Part shown: positions 21,077 to 29,214 of the stretch, piece by piece | Numbering within the stretch: the stretch's first letter is position 1 | Layout: each line of letters opens with the position of its first letter | Assembly (NCBI GenBank): GCA_958296345.1 | Contig: CATQIJ010000013.1 | Span: forward strand, 62,001-126,000 | Direction: 5' to 3' | DNA from: an uncultured Rhizobiaceae bacterium | GTDB lineage: Bacteria > Pseudomonadota > Alphaproteobacteria > Rhizobiales > Rhizobiaceae | DNA length: 64,000 nucleotides | Notes under the pieces: model-generated | What the model was told of the DNA's origin: nothing | Database searches by the model: none | What the model saw: the letters and a program-made list of their open reading frames with translations, nothing else | Position numbers and translations under genes: made by a program

Positions 21077-21559
21077 TCATGCAATGGCAAACAAAACAAT
21101 GATGTGCGCAACAACTACAAGAAATGTAAGCGTAATTCTAATTTTCCCAAACCATGGCGGCACTTTACCTTCATTGATATAAAAGCTGTCCCAAGCGCCG
21201 TGCAAGCAAAACAGTATCAGTAGTGCAAGTATGGTGTAGGCATCAGGTAAAAGCAGAACAAACCATGCTAGAATAGATGGCACAACTGATATCAGTAAGT
21301 TTCTATTCTCAAACGGCTCATTAGCAATTGCAAACCCCCAACGGATGCCACCTAAGAATGATAGTATGAGCGCTGACCAAACTTTGAAAACATCAAAGAA
21401 GCTTGCAAAAAGCTCATTACTTACCCCCATCAAATAGAGGCTAGGAGCCAGAACTGCGAAAGGGATAAAACCTGCTAAAGATAGGGCCCAAGCTAAATTT
21501 GCTGTTTTAAAATTGAGCAAACTAGCCCCCCTCTTTTTAGTTCTTGCGGAATATGGCAT
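21077..21559 (-). CDS. DUF3429 membrane protein
   Basis: This 160-residue protein has about five membrane helices and the DUF3429 pattern: LAWALSLAGFIPFAVLAP, FKVWSALILSFLGGIRWGFAI and CLHGAWDSFY. The family is found in proteobacteria and mitochondria-related proteins, and its role is unknown. The start overlaps the TIGR02186 gene by 23 bases, so it belongs to the same operon of three membrane-related genes. An internal start would shorten the basic N-terminus but no other ribosome site is stronger. Confidence 0.87.
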   Translation of the reverse strand: MPYSARTKKRGASLLNFKTANLAWALSLAGFIPFAVLAPSLYLMGVSNELFASFFDVFKVWSALILSFLGGIRWGFAIANEPFENRNLLISVVPSILAWFVLLLPDAYTILALLILFCLHGAWDSFYINEGKVPPWFGKIRITLTFLVVVAHIIVLFAIA

Positions 21560-22319
21560 TTGCTGCCCAACCCGTGAATATGGCTAATAAAACTGCCATA
21601 ATACCGTATAATAAACTATTCTCGTGAGCTAAATCATAAATCCAACGCTCAAAACCTACTTTCTCAATTCTAAAACTAGATTTTTTTGTTCCCAATATTT
21701 CACCATTACGGAACAAATAAGCTGTTACGATGTGCTCTCCAATCGGTACATTGGCTGGAATACTTAAGGTTGCACGAAATAAGCTAGGGCTTAATTGTTT
21801 TAAAGTTCCCGGTATTTCAGAAAACAGATCTTGCTCGATACGAAGTCTTAGCAAAGCGTCTGAAAACTCGCCAGGATTCATAATAAGGGTTTTTTCGCCT
21901 TCTACAGGAACATTCTTGCCAAGATTATTAATACCAAGGCTGATAGGCGCAAGTTCGATTGAGTTTGAAATTAAATTTAGTGGTCGTGCTGATAAGATAG
22001 AATAGAAAGAAGGAACAGATACATAATTTTCTGACTTATTATTAATCCATATTCCGCCGATGCGTTCTTTCTTGCGAATAATAACATCTTCTGGTGCACC
22101 TTCTACACGAACAACAACGTCATACTCACCTCGAAAAAGGGCAGCTTGCTCATGTGTTTCGATAGACCCAAAAATAACAATTTCAGTTCCATCAAAGCTT
22201 GAGCTTATAGGCACAGTGTCAACTGAAACACCCATCTGTAAAGATTCTGCTTTAGTAGGGATAACTGTTGCAAATACTAGTGTAAGGCAGATAGCGCAAA
22301 GAAAGAGAAAGTTTTTCAT
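21537..22319 (-). CDS. TIGR02186 family periplasmic/membrane protein
   Basis: A 260-residue protein with an N-terminal signal peptide (FLFLCAICLTLVFATVIPTKA), a beta-rich periplasmic region starting SLQMGVSVDTVPISSSFDGTEIVIFGSIE, and one C-terminal transmembrane helix (LLYGIMAVLLAIFTGWAANAIF). This is the TIGR02186 family, which regularly accompanies TauE/SafE permeases in alphaproteobacteria. The start overlaps the permease stop (TAATG), supporting translational coupling. It may modulate transport of a sulfur-containing anion, but no biochemical function is established to my knowledge. Confidence 0.9.
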   Translation of the reverse strand: MKNFLFLCAICLTLVFATVIPTKAESLQMGVSVDTVPISSSFDGTEIVIFGSIETHEQAALFRGEYDVVVRVEGAPEDVIIRKKERIGGIWINNKSENYVSVPSFYSILSARPLNLISNSIELAPISLGINNLGKNVPVEGEKTLIMNPGEFSDALLRLRIEQDLFSEIPGTLKQLSPSLFRATLSIPANVPIGEHIVTAYLFRNGEILGTKKSSFRIEKVGFERWIYDLAHENSLLYGIMAVLLAIFTGWAANAIFRKN

Positions 22320-23251
22320 TAGTGGCTTCCTCCATCCATGCTGCCGATAATATTAAAAAAGTCCGTTGGTGTAACAACAAGGTCATATCCAAGACGGATA
22401 CATACACCTAATACAAGCAAACCTAAGAGCGCGCGAAGTTGCTCGCCTTTAAGTTTATGCCCAGCAGCTGCACCAAATTGAGCTCCAATAACACCGCCCA
22501 CCATCAATATAATTGCTAGTACGACATCAACCGTTTGGTTAGTAGTTGACTGAATTATAGTCGTATAACCGGTCACAAATATAATTTGAAATAATGAGGT
22601 ACCAATCACAACATTTGTTGGGACTCGTAGTAGGTAAATCATTGCTGGAACCATAATGAAGCCACCACCAACACCCATAATAGCAGCAAGGATGCCGACG
22701 AGTGTTCCAAGCATTAAAACTGGTATGACACTTAGATAAAGTTTGGACTTGCGAAAGCGCACTTTCAATGGAAGCTTATGTATCCAACTATCATGCCCTG
22801 ATTTGCGCTTTGTAGGTGTGTCGTCATTTCTGGATTTGCGAATGGCATTTAAGCTTTCAATCGTCATCAAACTACCGATTGAACCCAAGAAAACTACATA
22901 AAGAATGGAGATAATAAGATCGAGCTGGCCAGCACTTCTTAAAGCTGAGAAAACATAAACACCAAAGGTTGATCCAATCAAACCACCGATTAGAAGCATA
23001 ACTCCGAGTTTAACATCCACGGTTCCTTTTCTGAAATGCGCTAACGCACCAGAAAATGACGAAGCAACAATCTGATTTGCTTCAGTTGCAACGGCAACAG
23101 CAGGGGGAATGTTGTAGAAAATCAATAGCGGGGTCATTAAAAAGCCACCACCCACACCAAACATGCCTGACAAGAAGCCAACGGCAGCACCCATTCCAAA
23201 AAGGATAAAAATGTTAACGGACATTTCCGCTATAGGAAGATAGATGCTCAC
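22319..23251 (-). CDS. TauE/SafE-family sulfite/organosulfonate exporter
   Basis: This 310-residue permease contains the duplicated TauE/SafE motifs GFLSGMFGVGGGFLMTPLLIFYNIPPAVAVATEANQI and GILAAIMGVGGGFIMVPAMIYLLRVPTNVVIGTSLFQI. About eight membrane helices are visible, with a basic cytoplasmic loop (RKSRNDDTPTKRKSGHDSW) between the halves. The GTG start at 23251 has GGAGGA five bases upstream. It is the first gene of a minus-strand operon with TIGR02186 and DUF3429. Export or import of sulfite, sulfonates or thiosulfate is a family-level expectation. Confidence 0.92.
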   Translation of the reverse strand: MSIYLPIAEMSVNIFILFGMGAAVGFLSGMFGVGGGFLMTPLLIFYNIPPAVAVATEANQIVASSFSGALAHFRKGTVDVKLGVMLLIGGLIGSTFGVYVFSALRSAGQLDLIISILYVVFLGSIGSLMTIESLNAIRKSRNDDTPTKRKSGHDSWIHKLPLKVRFRKSKLYLSVIPVLMLGTLVGILAAIMGVGGGFIMVPAMIYLLRVPTNVVIGTSLFQIIFVTGYTTIIQSTTNQTVDVVLAIILMVGGVIGAQFGAAAGHKLKGEQLRALLGLLVLGVCIRLGYDLVVTPTDFFNIIGSMDGGSH

Positions 23252-23360
23252 AGCATCCTCCAGACAATATATATGGATTCAACACTGATGAGAAAATCTA
23301 TCACCAGCAGGTGTAATTAGCGGTTATTGCGCCTCGAAAAAGCGAATGTCAATGGATGAA

Positions 23361-23986
23361 CTACAGCAGATAACTAAAATAATGGGTCCAGTTAGGATGC
23401 AAACGAGAATTAACGAATACCACTAAGGATTTTACTGTGAACACCTTTGTATTACCAAGGTCGATATGGCCATCATCATAGGTGTATTGATTTAGCTTTG
23501 TAACAGAATTCCCGCCCGCAAGTCCTACCCTACGCTTTGAGCATTCTGCACCCGTACAGATGAAGTTTTGGGCGCGTTTTACATTTGGCTTAATCGACTT
23601 CAACGAAGTACCTTCAATTATACCGAGGTAGTTTACTGGAATGCCTTTTCTTGCCAAGCGATTGGCAATATCACTCACCATGTTGGCACCATAACTAATC
23701 CCGATAAGGTTTATTGGCTCGTTTGGATTACGCTTATATCTGGCTTCAATGTCTTTCAGAATATTTGGTTTGATAATCCGATTGCCTTCAATCGAAGTAA
23801 TATAACTAAAGACTTTTGCACCTGGTATTTTTTGCCCAGATTATTCATACCATATCCAATAAATGGCACAGCACTAGCCAATCCATTTACGATATAAGTC
23901 CTAGCTTGTGCTTGAGGTGTTATGAGGCTAGTAGCGATTGTTGCAAACAATACAGCCAAGAAGCTCTTACCAAAGGATTTAATCAT
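23361..23986 (-). CDS. Secreted alpha/beta-hydrolase-like protein, one frame break
   Basis: The start at 23986 is preceded by AGGAGAG at six bases. The protein begins with a signal peptide (SFLAVLFATIATSLITPQAQA) and then YIVNGLASAVPFIGYGMNNLGKK. One A missing from a homopolymer near 23832 breaks the frame; correction gives IPGAKVFSYITSIEGNRIIKPNILKDIEARYKRNPNEPINLIGISYGANMVSDIANRLARKG, with a nucleophile-elbow-like GISYGA. The C-terminus includes two cysteines (FICTGAECSKRR) and DDGHIDL, a candidate acid/base pair. About 208 residues. It resembles thioesterase/lipase-like secreted proteins of rhizobia, but I cannot name a family. It stands alone between TauE/SafE and DUF805. Confidence 0.7.
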
Positions 23987-24089
23987 CAAACTCTCTCCTA
24001 ATACGAATCTCTTGCCCCAACGTAAGTAATGTAACAAGTTTCATAAAATTATTGAAGTGAATTATTATTGAACATGGTTGAAAACCATA

Positions 24090-24473
24090 TTATTCTTTGG
24101 GTAATTTTTTACCCTTTTTGACGAAGAAAAACAAAAGAGGAATGCACCCAACAATTGTTAGGCTAATTAATATCCACCACTTGGAAAAGCCAGTATCTTG
24201 AATTCTTCGCATTGCGACTGTCAAAGTCGGAATTATCAAAAGAAGCAAGCTTATAATTGAAAGCCATTTTGGTGTGTCTTGATCAAAGGCCATAAGCTCT
24301 TCACCATTTAAGGCGCCTATCAAGGGCCCAAGATAAGCCCCGTCAATGATTAGTGTTATGCATAAAAAGACACTGACAAACAGTAACCAAAACCAAAAAT
24401 CACCTCTGCTTGAAACATCAGACGTATTCACGTAATTACGGAAACCGTTTTTGATAGCCTTTATAAGTCTCAT
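24090..24473 (-). CDS. DUF805 membrane protein
   Basis: This 127-residue protein has the DUF805 pattern: a N-terminal KNGFRNYVNTSDVSSRGDFWFWLLF, hydrophobic helices, and the conserved VAMRRIQDTGFSKWW motif followed by a last helix and a lysine-rich tail. DUF805 proteins are inner-membrane proteins of unknown role. The gene lies 26 bases downstream of the PodJ-like gene on the same strand and may be co-transcribed with it. Confidence 0.88.
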   Translation of the reverse strand: MRLIKAIKNGFRNYVNTSDVSSRGDFWFWLLFVSVFLCITLIIDGAYLGPLIGALNGEELMAFDQDTPKWLSIISLLLLIIPTLTVAMRRIQDTGFSKWWILISLTIVGCIPLLFFFVKKGKKLPKE

Positions 24474-24499
24474 GTAAAAATCTTCACTTGCATCTTAAA

Positions 24500-27400
24500 T
24501 TAAATAGCTACAGCTCTAAGTGCCTGTAAAAACTTATCATCAATACGACCATTAACTGGCAAGCCAGACTTTTGTTGGAAAGCTGCTATCGCATTACGGG
24601 TTTTTTGCCCCATAAGACCATCTGCAACACCTGCATTAAAACCGACTTTTGACAATAAAGCTTGTGTTTGTGCAATTGTATTTCGGTCAATTTTTAAGCT
24701 TCCTGCCGATGCAACCGCTTGTGGTGATTTCCATGCTTCATTTACAGCTACTTCATTTGCAGCTTGAACAGCTTCTAGCGGCACCCAGTCTTTTACCAGT
24801 GCTTTTGCAATTTCTAATTGATCAGGTTGAATTGCATTTGCAATTACATCACGTTTACTGCCTGCATCTTTGTCACCAGCTTTGGCTGCTATTGCGAACC
24901 ATTTGTATGCTTCGATAAGATTAACTTCAGTGCCAAAACCTTTAGTGTGGAAAATGCCTGCATTCACCTGACTATCGCGCACGCCATAATCTGCAGCATT
25001 ACTAAACCATTTGAACGCTTCGCTCATGTCTGGGTTAGCAGATAGTGCATTTGGCGTTGCTGTTAAAACAGCAAGATTATGCATTGCTATTATGTTTCCA
25101 CCTTTTGCAGCTTGTTTATACCATTCAGCCGCTACGGATGGATTTTTCTCAATCCCAAGACCTTTTTCATTGAAATTACCAATGATGTATTGTGCAGGAG
25201 CAAAGCCCATGTTGGCTGCGCGCTCATACCACTGTGATGCTTTTACTAGATCCTTTTCAGTACCAATCCCATTAGTGTAACGTCTGCCAATTTCAAAAAG
25301 TGCCGCAGGCTCACTTTTTTGAACTGCCTGCTTTAATTCTGTAGATGCGAAATTTAATTCATCTGTCTTAATAAAACTGGCAGGTGCTGGATTTTCATTT
25401 AAATTAACGCTCGCAAGATTAACTTCTTGTGGCTCTAAGTTTGTTGTCTCTAAAGGCTGAACATCTGAAACAACGGCCACTGCGGCGGCACTATCCTCTA
25501 CTACTTCAACTGGTGAGACAGTATCTTGTGATGGAATAGCAGCAACGGGTTGAATTTCTTGGCTGACAGTTTCTTCGATTACGACAGTATTATCTACAGC
25601 TGCAATTTCTGCATCGTTCCCACCAAAGAATTGTGATGCTAGCGTGCCAGCTAAGGTTACAAACATCACTGCCGCAGCAGCCATAATGATTACTTTTTTG
25701 CGCTTAGCAAAAAGCTCTGGAAGTGAAGCTAAAAGGCCTGTTTTAGTTTTTTCTTCGATCTCTTCCTCAACATCACCTGCTTCTTGTGCTGCAGCTTGCG
25801 CAGCTCTTCTAGCCGCAGCAATAAAGTCGGTACCAGATGCTTCAACATCTGCGCCTTTGTTCTTACGGCGATCATTTGCCTGCCGTACTAACGCTGCTAA
25901 ATCAGGGCCGCCAGTACCTGGCTCTAAGGCAACATCAGGTCCTGAATGCGCTTCTATACGATCTCTAAAGTCTGGTAATTCCTCCATCGCCAAATCAGGT
26001 GTATTAACGTCAGGAAGACTAGGTGCTTCAGCTATTTGAGCAGCTTCTTCCACAGCAACCTGAACATCTCCTACTGTTGCTGTTTCTAAAATAGGTTCAA
26101 TGATTGGCTCGTTAGCAATCTCCTCTATTTTATCATCGAAGATAACAGGCGCATCAACTTGTTGTGGTTCAGCGCTTAATCGTGCAGCTTTAACCAAATC
26201 AGCAGCTGGATTGCGGGCCTTTTTCACTTCTTCAACTGGCTCAACAAAAGTTTCAACTTCTGTTTCAATTGATGGAGGTGTTTCGTTTGTTTGGACGGGT
26301 TTTTGTTGCGCAGACTCAGGCTCTGCTACATAAGAAGGCATCACTTGTGCTGTATTATTATCATAACCTGCAAGCCCAGATTCTATTTTACCTAAGCGCT
26401 GAACCATTAAGTCTAGTGTTTGAGTAACAGCGCCGAATGCTTCAATATTTGTTGAATTATTCGTTTCTGTCTGGTGATTTAATTGCGCAAGAAGCTCTGA
26501 CATAGAGCTTAGTACACTCGTATCAATTTGTGAGTTGCCCGCCGCCATTTGGGGCATAGCTTGAACTGACATTTTTACAGCGTCTTCTGCCGCTTTAGTA
26601 GCAAGTTCAATCGTAATATCACGATTAGCACCCATCTGTTCTTCAATACCGCTAAGACGGTTTACAATTGGGTCTAACGATACTTCGCTTTGCGATTGTG
26701 TAAGACCTAACGGGTTGGAGTTTAGTTGATTTGAAATTTCTGATAATTGATTTTCAATAGACGCAAATTGCCCTGCTGGCATATTTTCTGCTGAAGGCTG
26801 TGATAGCTGATCGATTGCACCAGCAATTTGCTCAAGCTGCTGAATAATAACTTCGTTTGCGCCGCTGCTATCTTGTTCAGTTACGGGTGAAGGCGTTGAA
26901 AGCTTATCAATAGCACCTGAAATTTGTTCAAGCTGCTGAGTAATTAAGTTACCAGATACATCATTTTGCGAATTGCCTATTTGCTCAACCAATTCATCCA
27001 TTCGCATAAGTAGTGCATTGTTTTCTACACCACTTAAAGGCGTTGATGTCGAGACAGATGATAGGTTTTCTAACTTTTCAGATAAAGCACCAATTTGAGC
27101 TTCCATATTATTCAAATCAGGTGAATTTGCATTCATCAGGCTAGCAATATCAGATAGTTTTTCTTCTAATCTTTCAAAGCCCGAATTGTCTAGTTGTGGG
27201 CTTGAAGTGTTATTAGCATCAATGGTTTTTGCAATATCTGAAACACGAGCTTCAATGCGTTCAAGATTGTTGAAACTGCCGTCATTTAAAGAAAGGGCTA
27301 CAACTGCTCTTGTTATTTCTTCAAGACGCATTTCAACGTTTGTCAGATCCGTTTGCGATGACTCTGGCGTGTTTTTTTCTAGATTATCTATGACTTGCTG

Positions 27401-28264
27401 TAATTGTGAAACCTGTTGTAAAACTTCGTTGTGATTATTTTCTATTGTGCTTACGTAGAGGTCAGGCGTTGCGATAGAAGTCTGCAACGCATTGTGCATA
27501 TCATCCAAACGTTTGGTAATATCACTGTGGCTTGCTTCAAGCGTTTTTGCATAGTGGTTTGGATTATTTAAGGTCGCGTCTATTGATTGCTTAACATCAA
27601 TGATTTGTTGTGAAAGCTCTTTATGACTTACTTCCAGAGCAGATGAAAATACGGAATTATCTATCGAAAGATTTTGTGAGCCCTCAAGCTGTTGCATGAT
27701 TGCTCTGTAATTTGCTGAGAGCGTTTCTTGAATAGTTTCCAAGCTTCTATCTGAGACACTTGATTGAGAAATACCAGCAATTGACGCCTTCAAACCCTGA
27801 AGTTCTGTATTAATATGGTTGTAATGTTGTTTTAAAGCTTCATTTTGCTGGTTACGACTAGCTGAATTTGCATTGTTAATTGAGTGCAACTTAGAACTCA
27901 TTTGTTCTAACGCTGATTTAATCGTGTCCAACTGTGGATTAGCCGCGCCTTCGTTACTTGGCGCATTGTATGGATTGTCCATTGCCATATTTGATGCGAC
28001 ATAGTGATTTACTGCAGGTTGTTGAAAACTAGGTTGTGGTTGATGAAAGCCAGAACTTGGCTGCGGTTGAGGGAAGCCATGGTTTGAGCCATACTCATTA
28101 AATTGCTGCCCAGCTGATTGTTGATACTGCAAAGCATCTAATCTGCGTTGAATTTCATCAACTTCATTACCAATAGCATGAGGGTTTTGAAAATTATTCA
28201 TACCGCCAAAATTACTAGCTTGTTGCTGTGTAAGTTTGTTTAATTGTGACCTTGCCCTACGCAT
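24500..28264 (-). CDS. PodJ-like Sel1-repeat and peptidoglycan-binding polarity protein
   Basis: This intact 1254-residue protein has a Gln/Asn-rich N-terminus, then roughly 600 residues of tandem coiled-coil repeats built on themes such as LEQISGAIDKLS and LEEKLSDIASLM. A negatively charged proline-rich linker and a basic stretch (RKKVIIMAAAAVMFVTLAGTLASQFF, about 855-880) form a single membrane helix. The periplasmic part has Sel1-like repeats (about 985-1150; ALFEIGRRYTNGIGTEKDLVKASQWYERAANMG) and a C-terminal PG_binding_1 domain (about 1195-1254; LLSKVGFNAGVADGLMGQKTRNAIAAFQQKSGLP). This order is that of PodJ, the pole-organising scaffold. It is divergent from the MerR gene. Confidence 0.88.
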   Translation of the reverse strand: MRRARSQLNKLTQQQASNFGGMNNFQNPHAIGNEVDEIQRRLDALQYQQSAGQQFNEYGSNHGFPQPQPSSGFHQPQPSFQQPAVNHYVASNMAMDNPYNAPSNEGAANPQLDTIKSALEQMSSKLHSINNANSASRNQQNEALKQHYNHINTELQGLKASIAGISQSSVSDRSLETIQETLSANYRAIMQQLEGSQNLSIDNSVFSSALEVSHKELSQQIIDVKQSIDATLNNPNHYAKTLEASHSDITKRLDDMHNALQTSIATPDLYVSTIENNHNEVLQQVSQLQQVIDNLEKNTPESSQTDLTNVEMRLEEITRAVVALSLNDGSFNNLERIEARVSDIAKTIDANNTSSPQLDNSGFERLEEKLSDIASLMNANSPDLNNMEAQIGALSEKLENLSSVSTSTPLSGVENNALLMRMDELVEQIGNSQNDVSGNLITQQLEQISGAIDKLSTPSPVTEQDSSGANEVIIQQLEQIAGAIDQLSQPSAENMPAGQFASIENQLSEISNQLNSNPLGLTQSQSEVSLDPIVNRLSGIEEQMGANRDITIELATKAAEDAVKMSVQAMPQMAAGNSQIDTSVLSSMSELLAQLNHQTETNNSTNIEAFGAVTQTLDLMVQRLGKIESGLAGYDNNTAQVMPSYVAEPESAQQKPVQTNETPPSIETEVETFVEPVEEVKKARNPAADLVKAARLSAEPQQVDAPVIFDDKIEEIANEPIIEPILETATVGDVQVAVEEAAQIAEAPSLPDVNTPDLAMEELPDFRDRIEAHSGPDVALEPGTGGPDLAALVRQANDRRKNKGADVEASGTDFIAAARRAAQAAAQEAGDVEEEIEEKTKTGLLASLPELFAKRKKVIIMAAAAVMFVTLAGTLASQFFGGNDAEIAAVDNTVVIEETVSQEIQPVAAIPSQDTVSPVEVVEDSAAAVAVVSDVQPLETTNLEPQEVNLASVNLNENPAPASFIKTDELNFASTELKQAVQKSEPAALFEIGRRYTNGIGTEKDLVKASQWYERAANMGFAPAQYIIGNFNEKGLGIEKNPSVAAEWYKQAAKGGNIIAMHNLAVLTATPNALSANPDMSEAFKWFSNAADYGVRDSQVNAGIFHTKGFGTEVNLIEAYKWFAIAAKAGDKDAGSKRDVIANAIQPDQLEIAKALVKDWVPLEAVQAANEVAVNEAWKSPQAVASAGSLKIDRNTIAQTQALLSKVGFNAGVADGLMGQKTRNAIAAFQQKSGLPVNGRIDDKFLQALRAVAI

Positions 28265-28574
28265 TCAGGATAACCTGTTCTTACTTATTAAAACTATTTC
28301 AAAAGAAATTTCGAATCTCTTAAGAGACAGCTTTTACAAAACAGGGTAAACAATGCGTTAATTGTTAAGGATTTCGTTACGAAAAATTTATCACTTTTTT
28401 AATTTAATTATTTTTTGGGCTCTTTTAATTGCCTTATTTAATTATTCTCAGTAAAATAATATTCACTCTTTCTTTGGCTCGAGGTGCTTTGAATATTTTT
28501 TCAATTGTGTTAAAGGTTGCTTAGAAACCCAAAATAATAAATTATCCTCCATGGCTGGTACAATAGGAATAACA

Positions 28575-29006
28575 ATGGGCTATATAACTGCTCAGTCGAT
28601 GCTAGAAAATCTCGTAGAGAATTTTGCTGATAATACGACTGAAAAAAAAGAAATTTATAGAATTGGCGATTTAGCTCGTGAATTCGATGTAAGTCTTAGA
28701 ACCTTACGTTTTTATGAAGATCGAGGCCTAATAAGCCCTAAGCGGTCTGGTTCTACGCGAATTTATTCAATTGAAGATAGAAAACGTTTAAAGATCATAA
28801 TTTTAGCTAAAAACGTTGGGTTTTCTCTGATTGACATTGAGTCACTTCTTAAACTCTATGACGATGATGACAACAAACAAGAAGTCAGTGTTCTTGTTGA
28901 GAAATTCAAAGAACAATTTGCGCGACTAACTGATCAAAAAAATGAGTTAGAGAACTCTATTGCCGAATTAGGTAATGCAATTAGCTTCCTTGAAGGCAAA
29001 TCTTAA
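28575..29006 (+). CDS. MerR-family transcriptional regulator
   Basis: The MerR DNA-binding domain is clear: YRIGDLAREFDVSLRTLRFYEDRGLISPKRSGSTRIYSIEDRKRLKIIILAKNVGFSLIDIESLLKLY, followed by a dimerisation coiled coil. There is no metal-binding cysteine cluster, so it is likely a metabolite-responsive member such as the LiuR type. I prefer the ATG at 28575 because AGGA lies upstream, whereas the ATG at 28551 has no ribosome site. It is transcribed toward the beta-oxidation operon 208 bases away, which has a LiuR-like operator in between, so it likely controls that operon and possibly itself. Confidence 0.9.
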   Translation: MGYITAQSMLENLVENFADNTTEKKEIYRIGDLAREFDVSLRTLRFYEDRGLISPKRSGSTRIYSIEDRKRLKIIILAKNVGFSLIDIESLLKLYDDDDNKQEVSVLVEKFKEQFARLTDQKNELENSIAELGNAISFLEGKS

Positions 29007-29064
29007 ACCAAATATTCAATTTTAGATGTGAAATATCACAAATAAATTACCTTCTACTTTAATT

Positions 29065-29080
29065 TTGACGTTTACGTTAA
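29065..29080. promoter_or_regulatory. Candidate MerR/LiuR-type operator
   Basis: TTGACGTTTACGTTAA lies between the MerR gene and the first acyl-CoA dehydrogenase, 135 bases before the latter. It resembles the published style of LiuR-family sites (TTxACGTxxACGTxAA). It is nested in a larger inverted repeat, TACTTTAA 14 bases TTAAAGTA. Assignment rests on motif resemblance recalled from memory and on position. Confidence 0.5.
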
Positions 29081-29214
29081 AGTAATAATCTGCTTATATC
29101 TTCTCCTAGAAACATTATTGGTCGTATCAATACCCAATAGTGCTCTATTATTTACGTCTGGTAGCCAATAAGATTTCAGGCTAGCATCTTTGTATTGTTT
29201 GAGGAGAAACAGTA

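Noticed and set aside
24649-27434. Several plus-strand ORFs opposite the PodJ-like gene
   Set aside because: They mirror the repetitive coding of the 1254-residue protein on the other strand and have no motif of their own.
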